From assembly GCA_036443405.1 (NCBI GenBank), contig JAZFYD010000143.1:1-37402 (forward strand): DNA of 37,402 nucleotides, given 5' to 3'. The position numbers were made by a program, and so were the translations under genes. The notes under the pieces are model-generated. The model saw only the letters and a list, made by a program, of their open reading frames with translations. It was not told where the DNA came from and did not search any database. Positions 16,928 to 24,381 of this stretch are shown piece by piece (positions within the stretch are counted from its first letter, which is position 1; each line of letters begins with the position of its first letter). Source of the DNA: JAZFYD01 sp036443405. Lineage in GTDB: Bacteria; Planctomycetota; PLA2.

Positions 16928-16965
16928 AAAACGGCCGCCCCTCCATCGCTGGGGAGCGGCCGCTC
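16928..16965 (-). terminator. rho-independent terminator of the PEP-CTERM gene
   Basis: On the minus strand, AGCGGCCGCTCCCC, a loop of about eight bases, and GGGGCGGCCG form a stem with one bulged T. TTTT follows at 16931-16928. It lies about 25 bases after the stop of the PEP-CTERM frame, a usual position for these genes. Confidence 0.7.
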
Positions 16966-16988
16966 GTTATTGGTTGGAGACGAAACCC

Positions 16989-17345
16989 CTACGCGTGCTT
17001 CCGTCGGCGCATGCGCCTGGCGAAGCCCGCCAGCGCGGCGCCGAAGAGAACGATCGTACCGGGTTCGGGGATCACGCCAGGAGGAGGGGCCGGGCTGCCC
17101 GGGTCGACCGTAAAGCCCCCTCCTCCGCTACCACCCGTTCCGTTGGTGATATCACCGTCCGCGAACCGGCCACACGCCGCCCGGCGCAGCCTCGATGCGG
17201 CCGCCACAACCGACGATGCGGTTCCCCGCTGGCGCACCGCCCGTGCGCCCGCAGCGTGGCGCAATACGCCCGGAGAATCTCGAAAGAGGTCACCCGGCAC
17301 TCTATTTTCCGTGACACTGCATTGTCTTTGTTGTCGCGAGCGCAA
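16989..17345 (-). CDS. PEP-CTERM sorting tail, probably remnant of an exported protein
   Basis: The last ~30 residues are a textbook PEP-CTERM signal: V-I-P-E-P-G-T-I-V-L-F-G-A-A-L-A-G, then F-A-R-R-M-R-R-R-K. Proteins with this tail are exported and processed by an exosortase. It is preceded by a Gly/Pro-rich spacer (G-G-S-G-G-G-G, P-A-P-P-P-G). The first ~70 residues of the frame are Arg-rich and have no recognisable signal peptide, which a PEP-CTERM protein needs. The 5' part may therefore be lost, frameshifted or mis-framed. The terminator directly downstream supports the 3' end as genuine. The start at 17345 is only the frame limit. Confidence 0.4.
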   Translation of the reverse strand: MRSRQQRQCSVTENRVPGDLFRDSPGVLRHAAGARAVRQRGTASSVVAAASRLRRAACGRFADGDITNGTGGSGGGGFTVDPGSPAPPPGVIPEPGTIVLFGAALAGFARRMRRRKHA

Positions 17346-17360
17346 CCGCGGGCGAACGAC

Positions 17361-17924
17361 TCACGAGGCTTGGTACGCCTCTTTGAGCCACTTCTTGAGT
17401 TCCGCATTGACGTCTTTTTTTGTCCCGAGCCGAACGCGATGTGTGCACATGGAATTGAAACTTCCGGAAGCTTCCAGACGCTTGCCCGCCGCCTCGCCTT
17501 TCAAAACGAACCCGACATCCACTCGCGTTGCGGTCGAGGGTTGAATCAGCGCGAACTGCTTGCTCCTACGCAAGCTCACGTAGGCCTTCTTGGGCGCGAC
17601 TTCGACGTCTCTGCCGAATTTTGAGACCACATCGATGAGCGCATCGTAAATCGGTCGCAGATCCGCCTTCTTGCCGGCGTACTGTGTCGCGACCAGGTCA
17701 ACACTCGAGCTGGCCACCGACGGAACACCGCCGAGACTCTCGTGCGCGACTAGATTTGCATATCCGTGCGTCACGCCGTGCTGTCCTTTGAGCAGCTTCA
17801 CGATCTGACCGTGCTTTTTGAGGCCGCTCTTCTTGGTGACGACGAGCCACTGCGCAAGCGTCTTGCCGGTCCTCGCTTTCAGATTCGCCACCATCGTGGC
17901 CGTCATGTCTTTAGGGCTTGCCAT
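17361..17924 (-). CDS. DUF4287 / DUF5655 domain protein
   Basis: The protein has 187 residues. The N-terminal ~75 residues (M-A-x-P-K-D-M-T-A-T-M-V-A-N-L, then G-K-T-L-A-Q-W, K-K-H-G-Q-I-V-K-L-L-K, H-G-V-T-H-G-Y-A-N) match DUF4287. The C-terminal part (D-L-R-P-I-Y-D-A-L, V-A-P-K-K-A-Y-V-S-L-R-R-S-K-Q-F) matches DUF5655. The two domains are commonly fused in soil bacteria. The role is unknown, and the fold of DUF5655 suggests small-molecule or nucleic-acid contact. It is followed by the PEP-CTERM frame and preceded by a small membrane-protein gene. Confidence 0.85.
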   Translation of the reverse strand: MASPKDMTATMVANLKARTGKTLAQWLVVTKKSGLKKHGQIVKLLKGQHGVTHGYANLVAHESLGGVPSVASSSVDLVATQYAGKKADLRPIYDALIDVVSKFGRDVEVAPKKAYVSLRRSKQFALIQPSTATRVDVGFVLKGEAAGKRLEASGSFNSMCTHRVRLGTKKDVNAELKKWLKEAYQAS

Positions 17925-17936
17925 GGGGTCTCTCTC

Positions 17937-18335
17937 CTATCTATGTGTCTTTCTCGCAGCAGAGCGCGGGCGCGCGCCGACCAGGGTTATGGGGACGATC
18001 AATACGAGGAAACTGACGTGATACCAAAGTGGCATGCGATTCCAGACCGATGCTTGGATGCCAACGCCCGTCAAGAGCAAAAGCAGCGCCGCAAAGACGG
18101 CCGCGCGCGATCCGACCTTCGAATCGACGCGGCGCGCGGATGCTCCCGCGAGAAACGAAGCGGCGATGCTCAGGACCAGCGAGGCCAGTAACGGATTCGT
18201 CGCGTCGTACGAGCCGCCGGCCGTGAAGACATCATGTTCCGACGGAAAGATCGCGGCCAGACCCATCCCGCCGACCAGCCAAAGCACCGTCCAGACCGCG
18301 TACCCAACGATGGAGCCAAGTATTGTACGTTTCAT
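17937..18335 (-). CDS. small integral membrane protein of unknown function
   Basis: The protein has 132 residues with four hydrophobic stretches that should be membrane helices: residues about 5-28 (I-V-G-Y-A-V-W-T-V-L-W-L-V-G-G), 47-68 (L-L-A-S-L-V-L-S-I-A-A-S-F-L), 76-95 (A-A-V-F-A-A-L-L-L-L-L-T-G-V-G) and 104-120 (V-S-F-L-V-L-I-V-P-I-T-L-V). The tail is basic. No family is recognised. It lies between the SRPBCC fragment (10 bases) and the DUF4287 gene (12 bases) on the same strand, so the three may be one transcript. Confidence 0.75.
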   Translation of the reverse strand: MKRTILGSIVGYAVWTVLWLVGGMGLAAIFPSEHDVFTAGGSYDATNPLLASLVLSIAASFLAGASARRVDSKVGSRAAVFAALLLLLTGVGIQASVWNRMPLWYHVSFLVLIVPITLVGARPRSAARKTHR

Positions 18336-18345
18336 TTGTATCTCT

Positions 18346-18672
18346 CTAGACGGGCCAGTTTTCGCTCAAACAACGCTTGGGCGATAGCGGCTGCAAGAGT
18401 TTGAAGAGGATGAACAGGAGCCGCGTGCCGAAACTCGGGCGCCCTGTCTCGATGACGGATTGCAGCGTGTTCACAATCATCGTGCCCCCTCGTTGCATCT
18501 GCTTGGCCGTCTTCGTCCCATACGGAAGATCCTCGATCGTCAATGTGAACTGAACTCCTTCCGGTACCTGTTCGAGCTCATAGATCACTCTGCACGGCGG
18601 ATCATCGAGTTGCGTGAAACGAAACGTGTGGCTGAACTTCTTTGGCGGGACGACCTCGAGAATCTCGCCCAC
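18346..18672 (-). pseudogene. AHSA1/SRPBCC protein, 5'-truncated fragment
   Basis: 108 residues from the GTG at 18672. The sequence G-E-I-L-E-V-V-P-P-K-K-F-S-H-T-F-R-F is the middle of an AHSA1-type SRPBCC domain. It is followed by the usual strand V-I-Y-E-L-E-Q-V and a long C-terminal helix (Q-R-G-G-T-M-I-V-N-T-L-Q-S-V-I-E-T-G). The first strand and helices (about 50 residues with the A-x-x-E-x-V-W pattern) are missing. The frame has no natural upstream extension: after a few codons it runs into antisense of a receiver-domain fragment. A truncated remnant is the simplest reading, although it may still be translated. Confidence 0.6.
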
Positions 18673-18680
18673 GACACAGC

Positions 18681-18908
18681 ATGCCGAGGCTGGACGGAGA
18701 GGAAGTGTTCATCGAACTGCGCAAACTCAAGCGCGACGTTTGCGTTCTCCTGACCAGCGGATTCACGGAAAAGGAGATGGTCGACCGTCTCCGAGGCACC
18801 GGCATCGCCGGCTTCCTCAAGAAACCCGCGACCATGCAAGCCCTGCTCGCCAAGGTCGCCGAGGTCCTGAAGGCCGCCGCCGGCGGCGTGGTCAGCAGCC
18901 CTGAGTGA
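18681..18908 (+). pseudogene. response-regulator receiver domain, C-terminal fragment
   Basis: 75 residues starting M-P-R-L-D-G-E-E-V-F-I-E-L-R. This is the M-P-x-x-D-G-E-E segment that follows the phospho-acceptor Asp in receivers attached to hybrid histidine kinases. L-L-T-S-G-F gives the conserved Ser/Thr, and G-F-L-K-K-P gives the conserved Lys. The Asp pocket and everything before it are missing, so it cannot be phosphorylated. The break coincides within about 10 bases with the break of the oppositely oriented SRPBCC fragment. Confidence 0.7.
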
Positions 18909-18996
18909 CTGCAACCCCTCGCGATCGACTCGTGTGTTCGCGTAAGATCGCGGCTCGTCGAAACGCCCGCAGCACCGGGCACGGAGGACCTACCTG

Positions 18997-19497
18997 ATGG
19001 CCGCAAAACCCACGACCGTGAAACAGTACATGGACGCCGTTCCCGAGGAGCGCCGCGCCGCGATCCGCGCCGTGAGGGCGGCGGTCAACAAGGGGCTGCC
19101 GAAGGGCTACAAGGAGGGCATCCAGTACGGCTTCATCGGTTGGTTCGTTCCACACAGCATCTACCCCGACGGGTACCACTGCGATCCGAGCCTGGGCGTT
19201 CCGTTCGCCGGGCTTGCGTCGCAGAAAAACCACATGGGGCTCTACCTGATGTGCGTCTACGGGGACGAGAAGCAGCGTGTCTGGTTCGAGAAGGCCTGGG
19301 CGAAAAGCGGCAAGAAGCTCAACATGGGCAAGTCCTGCGTCCGCTTCAAGAGTCTGGAGGACGTGCCGCTTGACGTCGTCACCGAGACGGTGAAGCGCGT
19401 GCCTGTCGCCAAGTTCCTCGCGCAGTACGCGGCGTCGATCCCCGAGTCCGCCAAGAAGAAGATCGCGAAGAAGAAGACTGCGAAGAAGGGACGATAA
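18997..19497 (+). CDS. DUF1801 domain protein
   Basis: The protein has 166 residues. The start ATG at 18997 has GGAGG at 18982-18986. T-V-K-Q-Y-M-D-A-V-P-E-E-R-R near the N-terminus and E-G-I-Q-Y-G-F-I-G-W-F are the two conserved blocks of DUF1801 (YdhG-like). V-P-F-A-G-L-A-S-Q-K-N-H-M-G-L-Y-L fits the third. The tail is Lys-rich (S-A-K-K-K-I-A-K-K-K-T-A-K-K), which suggests nucleic-acid contact in addition. The role of this fold is unknown, and it is common in soil bacteria. It precedes the S4 gene by 39 bases. Confidence 0.9.
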   Translation: MAAKPTTVKQYMDAVPEERRAAIRAVRAAVNKGLPKGYKEGIQYGFIGWFVPHSIYPDGYHCDPSLGVPFAGLASQKNHMGLYLMCVYGDEKQRVWFEKAWAKSGKKLNMGKSCVRFKSLEDVPLDVVTETVKRVPVAKFLAQYAASIPESAKKKIAKKKTAKKGR

Positions 19498-19536
19498 ACG
19501 GCCGCCCGCACCAACTTGCCGAAAAGATCTGACCGC

Positions 19537-19761
19537 ATGGACAAGACCATTCAACTGAAGACCGAGTTCATCAGGCTCGCCGGTGCCCTCAAGCTGGCCG
19601 GCGTCGTGGGCTCGGGGGGCGAGGCCAAGCACCTGATCCAAGGGGGGCTTGTTCACCTCAATGGGAAGCCGGACACCCGTCGCGGTGCCAAGGTCCGGCC
19701 GGGAGACTCCATCCTCGTTGATGCGGATCCTCCGGTACGGATCTCGGTGGTCGCCTTGTAG
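19537..19761 (+). CDS. RNA-binding S4 domain protein (YbcJ/YaaA type)
   Basis: The protein has 74 residues from ATG 19537; a TTG at 19516 would add seven. It is nearly all S4 domain: I-R-L-A-G-A-L-K-L-A-G-V-V-G-S-G-G-E-A-K, then G-L-V-H-L-N-G-K-P-D-T-R-R-G, K-V-R-P-G-D-S-I. The G-G-E-A-K and N-G-x-x-x-T-R-R-G elements are the RNA-contact elements of stand-alone S4 proteins related to YbcJ. It probably binds structured RNA of the ribosome. Confidence 0.9.
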   Translation: MDKTIQLKTEFIRLAGALKLAGVVGSGGEAKHLIQGGLVHLNGKPDTRRGAKVRPGDSILVDADPPVRISVVAL

Positions 19762-19844
19762 CCGACACCGCCCCGGCGACTCCGGAGATGAGCCCGTCCG
19801 AAAAAACATGCAGGGCAATCCCACGCGGCGGGAAGATAGGGGTG

Positions 19845-21920
19845 ATGGCCGCCGCCGACGAACTTCGCCCGGAGATGCTCCTGCAGCATGCCGGGTTCGT
19901 GCGCGCGCTTGCGCGGAGCCTTCTGAACGATGCGCATGCCGCGGAGGACGTTGTGCAGGAAACGTGGCTCGCGGCGTTGCGCCGGCCTCCCGCCGACCGC
20001 ACTCGGCTGCGCGCGTGGCTCGGCACGGTCGCGCGCAACCTCGCGCTGCGGGATCGGCGCGGTGTTGCGCGGCGCTCGCAGCGTGAGCGACGTTCCGCCA
20101 GATCGGAATCGCTCCCTTCGACCGAGCAGGTTGCTACCCAGCTCGAGATCCAACGCGAGGTTGTCGCTGCCGTCATGGCGCTTTCGGAGCCGTACCGATC
20201 GACGATCGTGTTTCGATTCTTCCATGGCCACACGCCAACGGAGATCGCCGCGGCTGCCGCGGTCCCGCTCAAGACGGTGGAGTCGCGCATCACCCGCGCC
20301 TTGCAGAAACTCCGCGCGCGCCTCGATCACGTGCACGGCGACCGGCGCGCGTGGTGTGTGGCGCTGGCTCCGCTCGTTTGGCCGCGCAAGGCTGCGGGGG
20401 CCACGGCGGTCACGGGGGGACTCGTGGCAACGAAACTGAAACTCGCCGCCGGTGCCGCGGTCCTCGCTGCGGTCGTGGGTGTGTGGGCCGTGCGTCCGCC
20501 GCCTCGCGAGACCGACGCGAGAGCCGAACGCGCGGTCGCGACATCGGATTCGTTCCCGCCGGTTGACTCCACGCCCGCGGCTCGCGCTGCGATCGAGCCC
20601 GCGTCCACCGGCGCGCCGGATCCCGACGATCCGGCGCAAGAAAGCGCCGTTCACTGGGCCGCCGGCGTGATCTCGGGTCGCGTCGTCACATCGGATGGCA
20701 AGCCGTTTCCCGAGGGTACCGGCATCTCGTTGACGGGGCCGATCGTCCACGAGCGCGACCTCCCCGCGGATGGGACGTTTCGGTTCGAGGACCTGCTCGC
20801 CGGTGCGTACGAACTCACGGTCGACGCCGACGGCTACGCGCCAGAGTTCGCGAGCTTCCGTGTATCTCAGGAGCACGCGCTGGTACTCGACCGCATGCTC
20901 TTCCTCGGGCGCGGTGCGACGATTCGCTACCGCATTAGCCTTGTCGATGGCACGCCCGCGCCCAACGTCCCGTTCGAGCTGAGCAGTAAGCGTGTGAACG
21001 CGATATCAAACACCGCCGACGGTGCCGGTAAGTTGCGGCACATCCCGAAAGGCAAATACGTTGTCACTTTCACGTACGCGAATCGGGAACATCGGTGGGC
21101 GATCCGGCTGGAACGAGACCGCGACATCGATATCGAAGTTGTTCCGGATGCGGAGGTTGTAGGTCGGGTGCGCGACGCGTTGGGGCGTCCAGTGGCAGGC
21201 GCGAGCGTTTCCTTTGGCGGTACCGTGATCCGCGCATCGACGACCACCGATGATGACGGCCGCTATCGCCTCGTCGGTTTGGCCCCGGGTGAATACGGCA
21301 TCACGGTGACCGGCGTCGGGTTCGCGGCGTGGGGCGGCCGCCCGTCGCTCGCGCGTGTAGCGCGCACCAAGCAGGACATCTCACTCGAACCGGGTTCCCT
21401 TGCCGGCCGCGTGCGCGGGACGACCGAAACGCGGTGGATCCAACTCGCCGGCCCGATCCGGCTCATGACCCGCGTGGACAAAGACTCCGCGTTTTCGTTC
21501 TGGGGGTTGCCCGCGGGTAACTACCGCCTCAAGCCGACGGGGCCGGGCCCGTTCGCGCAGCGTGTGCTCGAGATCGCGCTGCTTGACGGCGAGGAACGTG
21601 ACGGGATCGAAATCGACATCACCAAGGCGACCTTTGGGTTTTTGGAAATCGAAGTGCGCCGTTCCGACGGCACCCCCGCGGTGCGGCCGCAGTTCAGCGT
21701 GACGGATGGATTCGTCTCCACAAGCATGGCCGGCGTATCGATCGCGCCCGGACGGTTTCGCCTGCGCCTCGAATCCGGAAAGCGCGTAGTCGTCGTCTCG
21801 GGGTCCAACAACGAAGGTGCGCGAATTGAACTCGACATCGCGGAAGGGCGGACGGTCACCCGCAGCGTGAAGTTCAAACGACCCGGTGGCGCCACCTGGT
21901 TCGAACTGAAGACCCGTTAA
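19845..21920 (+). CDS. ECF sigma factor fused to TM helix and carboxypeptidase-regulatory-like repeats
   Basis: The protein has 691 residues, about 3.5 times the size of a plain ECF sigma factor. Start ATG 19845 (M-A-A-A-D-E-L); a GTG lies directly before, and an ATG at 19788 is possible but gives an unnatural leader. Region 2 is visible in R-A-L-A-R-S-L-L-N-D-A-H-A-A-E-D-V-V-Q-E-T-W and R-A-W-L-G-T-V-A-R-N. Region 4 helix-turn-helix is P-T-E-I-A-A-A-A-A-V-P-L-K-T-V-E-S-R. A predicted membrane helix follows (about 203-222: K-L-A-A-G-A-A-V-L-A-A-V-V-G-V-W). The rest is outside-type beta-sandwich repeats, e.g. I-S-G-R-V-V-T-S-D-G-K-P, and V-V-G-R-V-R-D-A-L-G-R-P-V-A-G-A, each followed by D-G-x-F/Y-x-F-x-x-L-x-x-G-x-Y. 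Such fusions suggest a sigma factor whose activity is coupled to the envelope without a separate anti-sigma protein. Confidence 0.9.
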   Translation: MAAADELRPEMLLQHAGFVRALARSLLNDAHAAEDVVQETWLAALRRPPADRTRLRAWLGTVARNLALRDRRGVARRSQRERRSARSESLPSTEQVATQLEIQREVVAAVMALSEPYRSTIVFRFFHGHTPTEIAAAAAVPLKTVESRITRALQKLRARLDHVHGDRRAWCVALAPLVWPRKAAGATAVTGGLVATKLKLAAGAAVLAAVVGVWAVRPPPRETDARAERAVATSDSFPPVDSTPAARAAIEPASTGAPDPDDPAQESAVHWAAGVISGRVVTSDGKPFPEGTGISLTGPIVHERDLPADGTFRFEDLLAGAYELTVDADGYAPEFASFRVSQEHALVLDRMLFLGRGATIRYRISLVDGTPAPNVPFELSSKRVNAISNTADGAGKLRHIPKGKYVVTFTYANREHRWAIRLERDRDIDIEVVPDAEVVGRVRDALGRPVAGASVSFGGTVIRASTTTDDDGRYRLVGLAPGEYGITVTGVGFAAWGGRPSLARVARTKQDISLEPGSLAGRVRGTTETRWIQLAGPIRLMTRVDKDSAFSFWGLPAGNYRLKPTGPGPFAQRVLEIALLDGEERDGIEIDITKATFGFLEIEVRRSDGTPAVRPQFSVTDGFVSTSMAGVSIAPGRFRLRLESGKRVVVVSGSNNEGARIELDIAEGRTVTRSVKFKRPGGATWFELKTR

Positions 21921-22462
21921 CTCCGCTGCCGGCGATAGGCCGTCTTCACGAGTCCGCCGGCGTACGTCTTGGTGGAAACATGTTCCCAATCGACATCGCG
22001 ATCGAGCGGACCAAACAACGGGAGGCCCTGTCCGATCAGAACGGGCACGCGCGTCACGATGAGCTCGTCGATGAGGTCGAGTTCGATGAACGACTGCACG
22101 GTCTTACCGCCGTCCACGTACACGCGTTTGTGACCGCGACCCGCCATCTGTTCGAGCAGCGCGGCCGGCGTGAGCGACGACACCTCGGCGCGGCCGTCCC
22201 GCAGATGCTCGGGGACGGACTCGAGCGTGCGGCTCAACACTGTGAGCGGGGTTCCTTCATACGGCCAGCCGTCGAACTGCAACACCGTCTCGAATGTGAC
22301 GCGCCCCATGATCATCGCGTCCACCGTGGCGATGAACTCCGCCCAGCCGAAGTCCTCGCCTTCAGGCGGCTCGGTCAGCCAGTCGAACCCGCCGTCGGGC
22401 CGCGCGATGAATCCGTCGAGGCTGGTGGCGATGTAGACAACGGTGGTGGCTCGTTGCGGCAT
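21917..22462 (-). CDS. dihydrofolate-reductase-like (RibD C-terminal) protein
   Basis: The protein has 181 residues and starts at ATG 22462 (M-P-Q-R-A-T-T-V-V-Y-I-A-T-S-L-D-G-F-I-A). A-T-S-L-D-G-F-I-A-R-P-D-G is the hallmark start of the RibD_C/DHFR-like domain. M-I-M-G-R-V-T-F-E-T-V is the nucleotide-binding helix start, and V-Y-V-D-G-G-K-T-V-Q-S-F is the second NADPH contact. The stand-alone form is common in soil bacteria, and the substrate is unknown. Its stop codon overlaps that of the convergent sigma-factor gene in the four bases TTAA. Confidence 0.92.
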   Translation of the reverse strand: MPQRATTVVYIATSLDGFIARPDGGFDWLTEPPEGEDFGWAEFIATVDAMIMGRVTFETVLQFDGWPYEGTPLTVLSRTLESVPEHLRDGRAEVSSLTPAALLEQMAGRGHKRVYVDGGKTVQSFIELDLIDELIVTRVPVLIGQGLPLFGPLDRDVDWEHVSTKTYAGGLVKTAYRRQRS

Positions 22463-22470
22463 GTGGCTCC

Positions 22471-23184
22471 TCAGTCGGTTTGTGTGACTTCCCAAAGACA
22501 ATTTGCGGTTTCGATCTCAAAGCCGGCGCGGCGGCAGTTGCGGAGGCTCGTCGTGCCCGGCACCACGTCCGTCACAAGCGTGTCGAGACCGAGTTCGGCC
22601 GCGTCGCGCATGCGCGCGAGAAGCAGATCGCGCTGAATCCCGCGTCCGCGGAACTCCTCGTGCGTGAACGCGTTGGCGAAGTACGGGTGTTTCTCGTCGT
22701 CGGTCACGTACATCGTCGCCCAGGCCACCGGCCGCCCATCGACCTGCGCTACGAACGTGCGGAACCGGTCCGTGCAGTAATACGGCGCCTTGGCGGCGCG
22801 GACGTCGGCGGGAATCGCCGGACCACCTTCCGTTTCGAGAAGATCGAGAAACGCGCCCGCCTCGTTGGGACCAAGGCGCCGGATGTCGTGGGTGGCGTCC
22901 GCCTGCCGACCCGCAGTTTGTGCCGCGAGGAAATACAGGCTGATCGTTGGCCGATACCGCCGGTGCAGCAACTCGTTCACGACGGGCGCGGTGGCGTTTT
23001 CAATCCGCAGATCGATGCACGGCGGGGTGCGCGGATCGTAGCGGCCCAGGAGCTCATCCAGCGATCCCAGCGCGCTTTCGTTCAGGCCGAGGATGCGATT
23101 TGTGTACGTCGATTCGGGCCGCGACTTGTCAAAGAGCAACAGCGCTCCATCCACGGGACACGCTTCTACGGCGATCGACTCCAC
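22471..23184 (-). CDS. GNAT family N-acetyltransferase
   Basis: 237 residues from the GTG at 23184 (M-E-S-I-A-V-E-A-C-P-V-D-G-A). The frame is open to an ATG at 23310, but that part overlaps conserved coding sequence of the divergent methyltransferase. The GNAT core is in the C-terminal half: V-A-W-A-T-M-Y-V-T-D, Y-F-A-N-A-F-T-H-E-E-F-R-G-R-G-I-Q-R-D-L-L (acetyl-CoA loop R-G-R-G-I) and A-G-F-E-I. The N-terminal half looks like a second, degenerate GNAT-like domain. The substrate is unknown. It follows the RibD_C gene region, which starts eight bases after its stop. Confidence 0.83.
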   Translation of the reverse strand: MESIAVEACPVDGALLLFDKSRPESTYTNRILGLNESALGSLDELLGRYDPRTPPCIDLRIENATAPVVNELLHRRYRPTISLYFLAAQTAGRQADATHDIRRLGPNEAGAFLDLLETEGGPAIPADVRAAKAPYYCTDRFRTFVAQVDGRPVAWATMYVTDDEKHPYFANAFTHEEFRGRGIQRDLLLARMRDAAELGLDTLVTDVVPGTTSLRNCRRAGFEIETANCLWEVTQTD

Positions 23185-23324
23185 GGACGAGAGTGTGCGC
23201 GTGGCGTTGAAAACCGCGTACTCGATACTTCTCAGATCAGGCTGGTGCGTACAGCCGTCATCGTCCGCGCTATCCGGCCGCGCTTTTTGAGCATGTCGCT
23301 GGGCTCGCACCGGGCCTGGATCGA

Positions 23325-23954
23325 GTGTGGGACTGCGCGACGGGCAACGGCCAGGCCGCGCACGGACTCGTCGAGCACTTCAAGGAGGTCATCGCGACGG
23401 ATGCCAGCGAGGCGCAACTCGCGAACGCGGTCCCGCACGAGCGCATCGAGTATCGGTTGGCGCCGGCAGAGGAGAGTGGGCTGGAGGACGGCTCGGTCGA
23501 TGTCGTCCACGTCGCGCAGGCGTTGCACTGGTTCGATTTCGATCGGTTCTATCCCGAGGCGCGCCGGGTGCTCAAACCGGGAGGCATCCTGTCAATCACG
23601 CTCTACCAGCACACGGTGATCGAGCCCGCGCTTGACGTCATACTGCGCCGGTTTCACGATGAGGTCGTGGGATCGCATTGGCCGCCGCGGACGAAGTGGT
23701 CGCGTACCTACTATCGGGCGATCCCGTTCCCGTTCGACGAGTTGGAGTCGCCCGACGACCTCGCCGCGACGGCGGTGTGGACGTACCCGGATCTTCTGGG
23801 ATACATCGAAAGTTGGTCCGCGACGCAGCGCTACAAGCGCGCGCTTGGCGCCGACCCCGTGGACGAAGTGCGCGGCGAACTGGCGGCGGCGTGGGGCGCG
23901 CCTGCGCAAGAGCGCCGCGTTTTGTGGCCGCTCGTCGTGCGGGTGGGGCGGTAG
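23325..23954 (+). CDS. class I SAM-dependent methyltransferase with disrupted 5' end
   Basis: From GTG 23325 the frame gives 209 residues, starting V-W-D-C-A-T-G-N-G-Q-A-A, which is already SAM motif I. The same frame continues upstream to 23229 with F-S-D-Q-A-G-A-Y-S-R-H-R-P-R-Y-P, the conserved N-terminus of this methyltransferase type. Between the TGA at 23208 and 23325 no ATG, GTG or TTG exists in frame. In the +1 frame GTG 23201 and TTG 23207 lead in as M-K-T-A-Y-S, so a single-base insertion near 23226-23232 would explain it. Motif IV is V-D-V-V-H-V-A-Q-A-L-H-W-F. The VOC gene follows two bases after the stop. Confidence 0.75.
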   Translation: MWDCATGNGQAAHGLVEHFKEVIATDASEAQLANAVPHERIEYRLAPAEESGLEDGSVDVVHVAQALHWFDFDRFYPEARRVLKPGGILSITLYQHTVIEPALDVILRRFHDEVVGSHWPPRTKWSRTYYRAIPFPFDELESPDDLAATAVWTYPDLLGYIESWSATQRYKRALGADPVDEVRGELAAAWGAPAQERRVLWPLVVRVGR

Positions 23955-23956
23955 AC

Positions 23957-24358
23957 ATGGCGGGCCCCGGCGAACGCCAGGTCATTGGTCCGATCGCGCC
24001 GTTGTTCATCGTCGCGAGCGTCGCGGACGCCGTCGCGTTCTACGAGCGGCTCGGGTTTGCGCTGCGATACGCGATGCCCGGCGAGGAACCGTTTTTTGCG
24101 ATCGTCGGCCGCGACTCCGTCGAGATTCACATGAAGGCCGTCGGCGATGAGGTGGCCCCGCTGCCCAACCCGGTGCGTCACGAGTGGGTGGCTTGGGACG
24201 CGTTCGTGTTTGTCGCCGATCCGGACGCGCTCGCGGCCGAATTCACCGGTGCGGGCATCGTGTTGCATGAACCGATCAGCAATCGCGACGACGGTCTGCG
24301 CGGTTTCAAGATCCGCGATGCCGACGGCTACGTGCTGTTTTTTGGGCGGCCTGAATAG
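23957..24358 (+). CDS. VOC (glyoxalase/bleomycin-resistance) family protein
   Basis: The protein has 133 residues from ATG 23957, two bases after the methyltransferase stop. P-L-F-I-V-A-S-V-A-D-A-V-A-F-Y-E-R-L-G-F is the first beta-alpha unit of the fold. F-V-F-V-A-D-P-D-A-L and the end F-K-I-R-D-A-D-G-Y-V-L-F-F-G form the second module. Metal-ligand positions look partly kept (H in E-I-H-M-K). The substrate is unknown. The translational proximity suggests it acts with the upstream methyltransferase. Confidence 0.88.
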   Translation: MAGPGERQVIGPIAPLFIVASVADAVAFYERLGFALRYAMPGEEPFFAIVGRDSVEIHMKAVGDEVAPLPNPVRHEWVAWDAFVFVADPDALAAEFTGAGIVLHEPISNRDDGLRGFKIRDADGYVLFFGRPE

Positions 24359-24381
24359 CGCGACGACAGTCGGACACACGC

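Noticed and set aside
15724..17544. 606-residue plus-strand open frame
   Set aside because: It runs antisense through the UDG, nitrilase and PEP-CTERM genes, and its composition is Arg/Ala/Pro-rich without motifs.
22480..23619. 379-residue plus-strand open frame
   Set aside because: It is antisense to the GNAT gene and out of frame with the methyltransferase.
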